A program made the position numbers and the translations under genes. The notes under the pieces are model-generated. The model ran no database searches, was not told where the DNA came from, and worked only from the letters and a program-made list of their open reading frames with translations. DNA of 9,248 bases, from contig JAISAK010000081.1 of the NCBI GenBank assembly GCA_031266695.1, forward strand, positions 1-9,248, given 5' to 3'. The first letter of the stretch is position 1. Every line of letters begins with the position of its first letter. The stretch comes from Treponema sp. Its GTDB lineage: Bacteria > Spirochaetota > Spirochaetia > Treponematales > Breznakiellaceae. Of this stretch, positions 1-6,664 are shown piece after piece.

Positions 1-144
1 TACAGGCAAGTGAACGGCGGCTTTGGCGCTCCCGCTGTAGATGCTATTAATTCCATTCGTCCCAAGGGATATGAAATATTACCAAATTCGGTTACACTGG
101 GCCTATGGGCAAAGAGAAAAAGAAGAAGGAAAAGACGAAATTAA
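1..144 (+). CDS. Possible 3' end of an unidentified upstream gene
   Basis: Reading frame 1 is open from the window edge to a TAA at 142-144 and would encode the last 47 residues of a protein. The first part has protein-like composition (for example GGFGAPAVDAINSIRPKGYE). The tail turns into a run of Lys and Arg because it overlaps the Lys-rich start of the next gene in another frame. I do not recognise the family. Reading it as a gene requires a 40-base overlap with the gene starting at 105, which is long but possible. The alternative is that this stretch is noncoding leader: another frame stops at 11-13, so an upstream gene could end there instead. GC content in this stretch is visibly lower than in the following gene, which neither supports nor excludes coding. 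Confidence 0.38.
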   Translation, partial: YRQVNGGFGAPAVDAINSIRPKGYEILPNSVTLGLWAKRKRRRKRRN

Positions 145-2957
145 AAAGAATAGCCGGGGTCTTTGCCGCCCTTTTCCTTATCCTTGCCGGCCTCTCCCTG
201 TTGTGCATAGGGCTTTCGTTTTTCGGCCGCGTCGAACCCGGATCGCTTATTCCCGATTCCTTTATCCTGCGGGCGCAGATTCCCAATCCCCTTGATTTTG
301 CCGAAACCCTGTCAAAACACAAGCCGCTGCCCGAAATATTGAACCTTCCCGGCCTTGCCCCCGCGGCGCCGGTCCTGAACGCGCTGGGGACATCGCCGTT
401 CCTTAAAAATCCCGTAGTCCGTTTCGCGGCGCGGGGAAAGCTTGAGGCGGCTTTGTTTACCGGCGAATATCCGGCCGCGGAGCGGCAAAACGGAGGGCCC
501 GCCGGGCAGGCCGGGGCCGCGAATCCCGCGCTCATCGTCGTCTGGGACACGGGCTTTTTTTCTCCCCTGCTCCGCTTTCTGCCCCTCGTTTCAAGGTTTA
601 TCGACATACCGAATCTGTACGCCGTGCAAAGCGGGAAAAATTCCCGGTTCGAGTACCGCGCGCCGGGAAGGACCTTCTTTATCGGACGCCGGCGCAACCT
701 GCTTGTCGCCTGCGACAGGCAGGCCGTCTTTGAAGCGGCCGTCGGCGGCGGAACCGGAAACGGCGCGGGGCCCGGCCCCTTCGGGAACGGCGGCAGTTAT
801 GACGCCGGCGGCGGCAATTATGACAACGGCGGTTATGACGCCGCGCTGCTGCTTTCCCCCGCGTACCTCCGATCCGTCCTTGCGGAGCAGAATCCGGGTA
901 TCGCCGCGGTTCTTGAAAATGTTGAAGTAAGCGGCAGCATAAAACTGGAGCTGTCCGTCGCGGCGGAAAGGCTTGAATTCCGCCTGGGGGCGCCGGTTCT
1001 TTCCCGCAGCCCCGTCCTGGGCAGGATCCTCGAAAAACAATCCGTTGTCCCCGGCCTCGCGGAGCTTCTGCCCGCGTCAACCCAGTACGGGACAATCCTT
1101 TCCGCGGGGAGTCCGGAAGAATTGTGCGCCGCCGCCGCCCTGTTTCTGGGGCCCGAATTCGAATCCGCCCTGCGCCGGGCCGGCAATTCCTCGCGGTTCC
1201 TTCTGGGCTTAAGCCTTGAGGAACTGCTCTATTCCTGGACGGGCGGGGAATTTGCCGTTTTCGCGCTGGAAGGCCGCCCCAGCCAAATCTACGCGGTTCA
1301 AATAGCGGATGAAGGAAAGCGCCGGGATATCTTTGCCAGGGCCTTCAGAACCATCGTGCTTAACGAAAACATCAGCATGAATCTGGACGGTACAAGAATC
1401 CCCCGCATAGAACTTCCCGATTTTTTAAGACCCCTGCTCCGTTTTTGGGATTTCCGCGTCCCGTCGCCCTATTACGCGGTCCATGGGGACTATCTTTTTA
1501 TCAGCGAATCCGCGGAAACGCTTCTGGCCCTAATCCGTTCCATACAGAAAAACGACGTGCTTCCCAAAACGGCGCTTTGGCGCAATTTGGCGGGAAGCGG
1601 CGCCCCGGTTCCGAAGGGTTCCGGGGGCGGCGGGGGAAGGCTCCGTTCCGACGCAAGCGCCCTCAGCCTCTTTTATTCTTTGGACAGATCCCTTCCCTTC
1701 TTTCTTAAAGGAAACACCCTCCTGAGCTCCGTCCTGGGTCTGTACCGGCAGGGCCTTGCCCGGATAGGCTTTGAAAACGGCTTTTTCAACTTCTCCCTTT
1801 CGATGATTCCCGGAGGGGGCGGCGGACTTGTTCCCGTGCCGGGCTATCCCCTGGAGCTTGCGGGAAATCCGGGGAACCGGGTCTACGCGGCCCTTTCCGG
1901 CAAGGTTTTTGAAAACAGAATCCTCTTTTCCGGGGATGATTACGCCGTCGCGGTTAACCCCGGGGACAACAGTATACATGAATATGAAGGCCCGGGAGCC
2001 CTGTGGGTTATCCCCGCCGCCGGCGTGGAGGCAAAAACCGGAAGCGGGATCGCCTGGGTGGTAAGCGTCCAGGGAAGGGTAAGCCTGGTAAACGGCGGCA
2101 TGGAAGCCCTGCGGGGTTTCCCCGTGCTTACCGGTTTAAGGCTTTCCGCCCCTCCCGCCGCGCGGGGGGGAAAGCTCTTTCTCTGCGACGAGGAAGGAAG
2201 GGTCTATACGGTTGATACAAGCGGCCTTGTCACTCCCTGGAAAACAACTTTTTCCGCGGCCCTCCGCTCTCCTCCTTCCTTCCTTGACGCCCCGGCCGAA
2301 AGCGGAAAGCCGGCGGGCAGGGCCGCGGCCGGACAGGGCGGGGGAAACGGAAAGACAGGCCGCGCCCCGGAAGCGGCGGTGTATCCAAAAAGTTTCTTCG
2401 GCGAAATCTGGCTGCTTGATTCGGAAGGCGAAGCCCTGCCCGGCTGGCCCGCGACGGTGCCGGGCATAGCCTTTGGCTCTCCGCTGCTTTTTACGCATAA
2501 CGGCAGGGTTTTTGCCGCCTTTGTTACCCAGGCCGGAGAGCTTTCGGTATTCGGGGAAAGCGCGGTTCCCCTTGCCCCGTTCCCCCTGGAACTGGAGGGG
2601 GTCTTTTTTGTCCAGCCTGTTTTTGACGGCGGGTTCCTCTGGCTTGTTTCGGCCGGCGGGGAGCTTTTCAGGATAAGCCTTGAGGGAGACCTTCTCCGCC
2701 AGTCCGTCCCCGGCCTGGCCGTAAGGGAAGAAGGGTATATCGCCGCCTTTGATTCCGACGGCGACGGGATTCCCGAAATCTTCATTTCCGGAGAGGGGAA
2801 CGCCCTGTACGGCTATACGCGGAATTTCGCGTCCCTCAGCGGTTTTCCCCTGCCGGTCTGGGGCAGGCCGGCCTTTGCGGACTTTAACGGGGACGGCAAG
2901 CCGGAAATAGCGGGTCTGGGGATGGACAAAAAACTTTACCGCTGGCAGTTCAGGTAA
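105..2957 (+). CDS. Membrane-anchored protein with C-terminal beta-propeller (FG-GAP/VCBS-like)
   Basis: This 950-residue protein has a Lys-rich N-terminus (residues 1-15), then one hydrophobic segment (about 16-40), predicting an uncleaved signal anchor with the rest outside the cytoplasmic membrane. Residues about 45-570 form a large mixed alpha/beta region that I cannot assign with confidence; its layout vaguely recalls the DUF3352 type. Residues about 575-950 look like a beta-propeller. A G-[YFW]-P-type motif recurs at 580-582, 671-673, 780-782, 825-827 and 913-915, at spacings near 44-45 or multiples of it once a low-complexity insert is allowed for. Two acidic Ca-binding-type loops, DSDGDGIPE (883-891) and DFNGDGKPE (926-934), match the FG-GAP/VCBS pattern. 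Gly- or Ala-rich low-complexity inserts lie at about 213-246, 500-515 and 730-758. The ATG at 105 is the only reasonable start, because an in-frame TGA lies at 72-74; its ribosome site is weak. It is followed after 4 bases by the lipoprotein gene, probably in the same operon. Its molecular function is unknown. Confidence 0.9.
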   Translation: MGKEKKKKEKTKLKRIAGVFAALFLILAGLSLLCIGLSFFGRVEPGSLIPDSFILRAQIPNPLDFAETLSKHKPLPEILNLPGLAPAAPVLNALGTSPFLKNPVVRFAARGKLEAALFTGEYPAAERQNGGPAGQAGAANPALIVVWDTGFFSPLLRFLPLVSRFIDIPNLYAVQSGKNSRFEYRAPGRTFFIGRRRNLLVACDRQAVFEAAVGGGTGNGAGPGPFGNGGSYDAGGGNYDNGGYDAALLLSPAYLRSVLAEQNPGIAAVLENVEVSGSIKLELSVAAERLEFRLGAPVLSRSPVLGRILEKQSVVPGLAELLPASTQYGTILSAGSPEELCAAAALFLGPEFESALRRAGNSSRFLLGLSLEELLYSWTGGEFAVFALEGRPSQIYAVQIADEGKRRDIFARAFRTIVLNENISMNLDGTRIPRIELPDFLRPLLRFWDFRVPSPYYAVHGDYLFISESAETLLALIRSIQKNDVLPKTALWRNLAGSGAPVPKGSGGGGGRLRSDASALSLFYSLDRSLPFFLKGNTLLSSVLGLYRQGLARIGFENGFFNFSLSMIPGGGGGLVPVPGYPLELAGNPGNRVYAALSGKVFENRILFSGDDYAVAVNPGDNSIHEYEGPGALWVIPAAGVEAKTGSGIAWVVSVQGRVSLVNGGMEALRGFPVLTGLRLSAPPAARGGKLFLCDEEGRVYTVDTSGLVTPWKTTFSAALRSPPSFLDAPAESGKPAGRAAAGQGGGNGKTGRAPEAAVYPKSFFGEIWLLDSEGEALPGWPATVPGIAFGSPLLFTHNGRVFAAFVTQAGELSVFGESAVPLAPFPLELEGVFFVQPVFDGGFLWLVSAGGELFRISLEGDLLRQSVPGLAVREEGYIAAFDSDGDGIPEIFISGEGNALYGYTRNFASLSGFPLPVWGRPAFADFNGDGKPEIAGLGMDKKLYRWQFR
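786..839 (+). repeat. In-gene Gly-Tyr-Asp low-complexity repeat
   Basis: Codons 228-245 of the propeller protein carry three imperfect copies of a Gly-rich block ending in Tyr-Asp (YD at 232-233, 239-240 and 244-245), encoded by repeated ggc-ggc-xxx-tat-gac units. It sits in a longer Gly/Asn-rich stretch of about 34 residues. It is probably a flexible surface linker that varies by slippage. It keeps the reading frame, so it is not a disruption. Confidence 0.6.
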
Positions 2958-2961
2958 CTGA

Positions 2962-4113
2962 ATGAGAAAAAAATTATTCGGATCGGCGATAAGCGCGGCG
3001 CCGCGATTTGCCGCCGCGGCCCTGTTACTTTTGCTGTTCGGGGGCTGCCGTTCCCTTCAGAAGGATCTCCTCATCGACAGCCCCGGGGAAGCCAGGGAAC
3101 TGAACATGGCGGAGCTGGAAGGGATGATCGTCACCCTTGACAGGAACGATGAAGCGGCGGCGGTACGGCGGGCAAAGATAAGCGCCGCGCGGCAAAGGAT
3201 CGCCGATATGGAGAAGGAGGCCGGGGCGGACCCGGACTACGAGGCGCGGCTCAGGGCCTGGTCGGGAAGGCTTTCCATTATCGAAGGCCGCTACAGCGAA
3301 GCGGTCAGGCAGCAGAGGCTCTCCCTGTCCCTTTCGCCGGGTAATATCCCTTCGATAATTCTGGGTCTCCGTCTTGAGGGGGATCCGGCCAAACGCCTGG
3401 AACTGATTGACCGGGAGATTAGTATCCTTCCTTCCCGGGCGCCGCAGGGCGCCGGCGAACTGTGGACAGAAAGGGGAAGAGCGCTTTTTGAGCTGGGCCG
3501 TTTCGGCGAGGCCGCCGGCGCCTTTGACAACGCCTTCGCGGCGGGGCTTGACCCCGTTTACCGGGAAACCTACGGGCAGACCAGGGACAGGGCCTGGGAG
3601 CTGCGAAACGCCGAGGGTTTCGGCGGCGACATCGGAATCCTTGAACACGGCGGCCTAAGCTGGCAGGACTGTATAAGCCTTGCGAAAAACGAAACCCGCC
3701 TGCTGTACTTCCTTACCGCGGGAAGGGATCTGGGCGAGGCGGAACTGTTCGATCGCCTCCTTGACCGCTCCTTTATTCCCTACACCCAGGACATCACCCG
3801 GAACGAGTGGCCCCGGACCAAGCCCGGCATCAAGGATCCGGTCTTTCGTTCCGGCGCGGCCTGGTTCATCTGGCGCCTTTACGCGGAAGCGCGCGGCGAC
3901 CGGGGGCTCCTTACGCGCTACTCGGCGCGCTACGCTTCCGGAGGCAGCCCCCGCAGCCCCATTCCCGACCTTCCCCCGCTCTCCCCGTTTTTTGACTGCA
4001 TTCTGGGCTGTGTTGAAACCGAATTAATGTCCCTTCCGGAGGGCCGGAACTTCAGCCCCGCCGAACCGATCCGGGGAACGGAAATGCTTTCGATACTGCG
4101 AAAAATGAAATGA
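2962..4113 (+). CDS. Envelope lipoprotein with TPR-like and SLH-like segments
   Basis: The 383-residue protein begins with a charged MRKK, a hydrophobic run (about 16-26) and LLFGGC, giving a lipidated Cys29 after signal peptidase II cleavage. Residues about 45-135 are charged and helical. Residues about 167-198 (LWTERGRALFELGRFGEAAG and onward) match a tetratricopeptide repeat, a protein-protein interaction helix pair. The C-terminal third contains two or three stretches that resemble S-layer homology repeats. The clearest is at about residues 332-383: an Asp-Leu-Pro-Pro opening, a Phe-Phe-Asp helix, then FSPAEPIRGTEMLSILRKMK, matching the family pattern F-x-P-x-x-P-[ILV]-[TS]-R-x-E. The usual Thr-Arg is not conserved. 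The ATG lies 4 bases after the propeller gene's TAA, with a weak AGG at 2952-2954 inside that gene's end, so translation is probably coupled. Likely role: a periplasmic or outer-membrane partner of the upstream protein, perhaps binding cell wall; this is inference. Confidence 0.88.
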   Translation: MRKKLFGSAISAAPRFAAAALLLLLFGGCRSLQKDLLIDSPGEARELNMAELEGMIVTLDRNDEAAAVRRAKISAARQRIADMEKEAGADPDYEARLRAWSGRLSIIEGRYSEAVRQQRLSLSLSPGNIPSIILGLRLEGDPAKRLELIDREISILPSRAPQGAGELWTERGRALFELGRFGEAAGAFDNAFAAGLDPVYRETYGQTRDRAWELRNAEGFGGDIGILEHGGLSWQDCISLAKNETRLLYFLTAGRDLGEAELFDRLLDRSFIPYTQDITRNEWPRTKPGIKDPVFRSGAAWFIWRLYAEARGDRGLLTRYSARYASGGSPRSPIPDLPPLSPFFDCILGCVETELMSLPEGRNFSPAEPIRGTEMLSILRKMK

Positions 4114-4137
4114 AACAAAATGCCCTGCCGCCAGGCA
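4111..4137 (-). terminator. Terminator-like hairpin after htrA
   Basis: Downstream of the htrA stop, the minus strand forms a short bulged stem (TGC/GCA plus CAG/CTG around a GCGG loop, 4121-4137) followed by a T-rich stretch (TTTTGTTTCA, 4120-4111). It overlaps the stop codon of the convergent lipoprotein gene. The stem is only six pairs with one bulge, so the call is tentative. Confidence 0.4.
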
Positions 4138-4174
4138 ATAGCGCCCGGCGACAGAACTATTGACCTGGGTTTTT
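4131..4174 (+). terminator. Terminator-like hairpin after the lipoprotein gene
   Basis: On the plus strand CCAGG (4131-4135) pairs with CCTGG (4164-4168) and AATAG (4137-4141) with CTATT (4157-4161). They are separated by a small internal loop, and a GC-rich apical region fills 4142-4156. The stem is followed by G then five T (4170-4174). This fits a rho-independent terminator 18 bases after the lipoprotein stop. It shares sequence with the hairpin on the other strand, giving a compact convergent terminator region. Confidence 0.5.
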
Positions 4175-4182
4175 GTCAGACC

Positions 4183-5700
4183 TTACCGCTTGAACTTCAG
4201 CGTTTCCAGAGTTGAATCGCCGCGGATAAAGTTGAACCAGAGCTCCCTGCCGGTCTTTTCGTGGAGAAGCCTGTAGAACGCGGCAAGATCCCTTGCGTCT
4301 TCGCCGTTGACTCCGGTTATCCTGTCGCCCACCCTTAAGCCGATGATGTCCGCGGGACTGTTGCTGATCACGGCGCCCACATAAAGGCCCCTGGCGTCTT
4401 TGTCCAGCTTGAGCGCTTCCCGAAGCTCGTCAACAAGGGGCACCACGGAAACGCCGGGCCAGAGTTTTTTGTTGTCCGAAGCAACCTGATCGGTCCGCGC
4501 CTCAATACGAACCTGGATTTCCGCGGAGACGCCGTTACGGATAAGCGTAAAGGCGGCGCGATCGCCGGGCTTAAGGTCGCCGACCATCATGGTAAGCTGG
4601 TTCACGCCGCGGGCTTCCCTGCCGTTTACGTGGGTAATAAAATCGCCGGGGCGTATACCGCCCTTGTCCGCGGGCGAACCGAGGAAAACCTGCGAGGCCA
4701 TAGCGCCGCGCATTCCTTCAAGCCCAAGGGCGGCGAGGGTTTCCTTGCCGGGGTCGTTGAGGGATACGCCGAGCCAGCCGTAGCTGATGGAACCGGAGCT
4801 GATAAATTCGTCAATGGAACGTTTTACGTTGTTAATGGGAATGGCAAAACCAAGGCCCACCGAACCGCCGCCGTTGTTGCTGGCAATCCAGGTGTTAAGG
4901 CCTCTCACTTCGCCCCGGATATTAACAAGGGCGCCGCCGGAATTTCCCTGGTTAATGGGAGCGTCGGTCTGGATAAAGTCGTTGATATTACCGCCGGGGC
5001 CGCCGGTGCGCCCCACGGCGCTTACAATACCCATAGTAACCGAAAAAGAAAACTGTTCGCCCAGGGGGTTCCCCATAGCAATTGCCCAGTCCCCCACCTT
5101 GACCGCGTCGGAATCTCCCAGAACAGCCAGGGGATAGGCATCGCCGGTTTTGAACGAAACCAGGGCAAGGTCTTTTCGTTCATCCTTGCCCACAAGCTCC
5201 GCCGGGTATTCCTTGCCGTCCCTGGTGGCAACCCGGATCTCGTTTGCGTCGGTGACAACATGGTTGTTGGTCAGGACGTAATATTTTCCGTCCTGATTCC
5301 GGACAATAACCCCCGAACCGAGGCCCTGGGAACGGAATTCCCTTTCCTGCCCGCCCCTTTCGGGACTGTTGTTCCTGTCCCGGGGGCCAAAGAAGAATTC
5401 CCAGGGAATTCCGTTAAACTGGGGAACCTGCTGCCTTCTGATTGATACGGTCTTCAGTTCCACTACCGAGGGAAGCACCTTGTCCGCCACCGAATTGAAA
5501 GCGGTTTGAAGCCCCTCGGCCACCGAAAGAGCGTTTTCGGGAATAATTACCTGATTTACCTGGGCCTGGGCGGTTTTCTGCGCCTTTGGGGTTGAACAGG
5601 AAAAGGACAGAAAAGCCAGAGAAAATCCAAAAATTACCCCAAGAAAGACCAGGTTAAAGACAAATAAATTTTTTGAAGAGAGTTTTTGAAAAAAATTCAT
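4183..5700 (-). CDS. htrA: HtrA/DegP-type serine protease with two PDZ domains
   Basis: This 505-residue periplasmic protease and chaperone degrades misfolded envelope proteins. A hydrophobic signal segment covers residues about 12-33. It ends in FLSFSC, so Cys35 could be lipidated, although the site is a poor lipobox. The trypsin-like domain has the full catalytic triad: His147 in TNNHVV, Asp177 in KDLALV and Ser254 in GNSGGA. A long regulatory LA-type loop rich in Arg, Gln and Pro occupies about 84-125, as in DegP/DegQ. PDZ1 spans about 308-395 and PDZ2 about 415-495, both with the usual SPA[D]xxG(I/L)xxGDxI core. Length is close to that of DegP (about 475 mature-type residues). The ATG at 5700 follows a strong AGGAG with 6-base spacing. 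It has its own promoter at 5801-5829 and a structured leader, so it is transcribed apart from the map operon upstream. Confidence 0.97.
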   Translation of the reverse strand: MNFFQKLSSKNLFVFNLVFLGVIFGFSLAFLSFSCSTPKAQKTAQAQVNQVIIPENALSVAEGLQTAFNSVADKVLPSVVELKTVSIRRQQVPQFNGIPWEFFFGPRDRNNSPERGGQEREFRSQGLGSGVIVRNQDGKYYVLTNNHVVTDANEIRVATRDGKEYPAELVGKDERKDLALVSFKTGDAYPLAVLGDSDAVKVGDWAIAMGNPLGEQFSFSVTMGIVSAVGRTGGPGGNINDFIQTDAPINQGNSGGALVNIRGEVRGLNTWIASNNGGGSVGLGFAIPINNVKRSIDEFISSGSISYGWLGVSLNDPGKETLAALGLEGMRGAMASQVFLGSPADKGGIRPGDFITHVNGREARGVNQLTMMVGDLKPGDRAAFTLIRNGVSAEIQVRIEARTDQVASDNKKLWPGVSVVPLVDELREALKLDKDARGLYVGAVISNSPADIIGLRVGDRITGVNGEDARDLAAFYRLLHEKTGRELWFNFIRGDSTLETLKFKR

Positions 5701-5706
5701 ATTTTA

Positions 5707-5711
5707 CTCCT
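5707..5711 (-). promoter_or_regulatory. Strong ribosome binding site of htrA
   Basis: The minus strand reads AGGAG six bases before the htrA ATG. It is one of only two strong Shine-Dalgarno sites in the window, the other being that of the V-ATPase subunit D gene. The operon-internal genes have weak sites and rely on overlaps. It fixes the htrA start. Confidence 0.8.
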
Positions 5712-5715
5712 GCCA

Positions 5716-5787
5716 AAGTGATATTTCTTCGCATACCGGGAGCCGGTTTCAAAATCACTTGCCTGCGCGCCAGGCGTACTTTTGAAA
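5716..5787 (-). promoter_or_regulatory. Structured 5' leader of htrA
   Basis: If transcription starts near 5794, the htrA mRNA has a leader of about 93 bases with several complementary segments. Hairpin 1 pairs TTTCAAAA (5747-5754) with TTTTGAAA (5780-5787) and carries an inner stem GCCTG/CAGGC (5761-5765 with 5771-5775). Hairpin 2 pairs ACCGG with CCGGT (5735-5739 with 5743-5747) around a 3-base loop. A third pairing joins AAGTGAT (5716-5722) and ATCACTT (5754-5760), encloses hairpin 2, ends 4 bases before the ribosome site and competes with the base of hairpin 1. The complementarity is exact in the sequence; a regulatory role is inference. Confidence 0.45.
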
Positions 5788-5794
5788 TCATCTC

Positions 5795-5808
5795 AGTATA
5801 ATTATACT
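5795..5808. repeat. Perfect 14-bp palindrome overlapping the htrA -10 box
   Basis: AGTATAATTATACT is its own reverse complement over 14 bases. It contains the TATAAT of the htrA promoter and extends to about the predicted transcription start. It may be an operator for a dimeric repressor, or simply a fortuitous AT-rich palindrome around a -10 element. Confidence 0.5.
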
Positions 5809-5829
5809 AATAAAATGAAACACTTCCAA
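5801..5829 (-). promoter_or_regulatory. Sigma70-type promoter for htrA
   Basis: On the minus strand TTGGAA (5829-5824) is followed by a 17-base AT-rich spacer and a consensus TATAAT (5806-5801). A start at G5794 or A5793 is predicted. It lies downstream of the map terminator hairpin and upstream of the htrA leader, as expected for independent transcription. I see no CIRCE element or other heat-shock operator that I recognise. Confidence 0.65.
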
Positions 5830-5843
5830 ATAATATAATCCCT

Positions 5844-5879
5844 AAAAACCCCGAATAGTTACACTCTATTATCATCGGG
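5844..5879 (-). terminator. Terminator-like hairpin after map
   Basis: On the minus strand CCCG (5879-5876) pairs with CGGG (5853-5850) and AATAG (5870-5866) with CTATT (5858-5854). There is a 5-base bulge on one side and a 7-base loop. G and five T (5848-5844) follow directly. It lies 15 bases after the map stop and before the htrA promoter, so it plausibly ends the five-gene operon. The bulge lowers certainty. Confidence 0.5.
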
Positions 5880-5893
5880 ACCGGTAAAACCCC

Positions 5894-6664
5894 TCAAAAC
5901 GATTCAAGAGGATCTTCGGTAAGGATTTCGGCTTTGTCGTGGATAAGGGCAATTGTGTGTTCCCAGTGGGCGGAAACTTTGTCATCCGCGGTAACAACGG
6001 TCCAGCCGTCTTCCAGGATGCGGATATCGCCGGTTCCCATGTTTATCATCGGCTCAATGGCAATCACAAGGCCCCTGCTCATGCGGGGGTTCGGCCCGTG
6101 AGGGTAGTTGGGCACCTGGGGATCTTCATGGAGGGCAAGCCCCACCCCGTGACCGCAGAATTCACGCACCACCCCGTAGCCCCCGGAAAGGGCGTACCCG
6201 TGCACCGCCCGCGATACCTGGAGAAGCCGATCCCCCGCCTTTACCGCGGCGATGCCTTTATAAAGGCAGTCCCTTGTGGCAACGTTGAGATCATGCACCT
6301 CCCTGCTCACCTTCCCCGCCTCAAGGCTTACCGCCTGATCGCTGATGAAGCCGTCAAGGTCTATGCCGCAGTCCAGGGACACAAGATCCCCTTCCCGGAT
6401 TTTCCGCTTTGAGGGAATACCGTGAATCACTTCGTTGTTAATCGAAACGCAGATAGCCGCGGGAAAGGGATTCTTCGCCGAACCCTGCCCCAGAAAGGCC
6501 GGCTTCCCGCCGGCCTTTTTTATCCAGTCCCGCACCCAGTGGTCAATCGCGATTGTTTCCACCCCCGGCTTTACCTGGGGTAAAAGTTCCCGGTACAGGG
6601 CCGAAAGCATTTTACAGGATTTTCTGATGCCGTCTCTCTGGTTTTCATTTTTCAAACGTATCAT
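5894..6664 (-). CDS. map: Methionine aminopeptidase, type I
   Basis: This cytoplasmic metalloenzyme removes the initiator methionine from new proteins after deformylation. At 256 residues it has the compact type Ia length, with no N-terminal zinc-finger extension. All five metal ligands are present: Asp98 and Asp109 (SLDCGIDLDGFISDQAV), His172 (CGHGVG), Glu204 (AIEPMI) and Glu235 (HWEHT). The substrate-contacting His81 lies in NEVIHGIP. The numbering is almost identical to the E. coli enzyme. The ATG overlaps the stop of the J-protein gene as ATGA (6664-6661), and it is the last gene of the operon before a terminator-like hairpin. Nothing looks broken. Confidence 0.97.
   Translation of the reverse strand: MIRLKNENQRDGIRKSCKMLSALYRELLPQVKPGVETIAIDHWVRDWIKKAGGKPAFLGQGSAKNPFPAAICVSINNEVIHGIPSKRKIREGDLVSLDCGIDLDGFISDQAVSLEAGKVSREVHDLNVATRDCLYKGIAAVKAGDRLLQVSRAVHGYALSGGYGVVREFCGHGVGLALHEDPQVPNYPHGPNPRMSRGLVIAIEPMINMGTGDIRILEDGWTVVTADDKVSAHWEHTIALIHDKAEILTEDPLESF

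Noticed and set aside
23..50. Promoter-like pair TTGGCG and TATTAA with a 16-base gap before the propeller gene
   Set aside because: Each box matches only four of six positions, the spacing is short, and the stretch may be coding for an upstream gene.
41..295. 84-codon plus-strand frame with an AAGGGA-type site before the internal ATG at 71
   Set aside because: It runs into the propeller gene in another frame and becomes Arg/Pro-rich. The overlapping 950-codon frame is clearly the real gene.
92..697. Open frame of 201 codons on the minus strand under the propeller gene
   Set aside because: The product is Arg/Pro/Ala-rich with no domain, and it is antisense to a continuous 950-codon gene. 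Long antisense frames are expected at this GC content.
2204..2785. Open frame of 193 codons on the minus strand under the propeller region
   Set aside because: It is Ser/Pro-rich low-complexity translation antisense to the beta-propeller segment, with no ribosome site or family signature.
4630..5445. Open frame of 271 codons on the plus strand, opposite htrA
   Set aside because: It lies wholly antisense to a clear HtrA gene with an intact catalytic triad and both PDZ domains. Its product has no recognisable domain and mirrors the GC-rich codon pattern of htrA.
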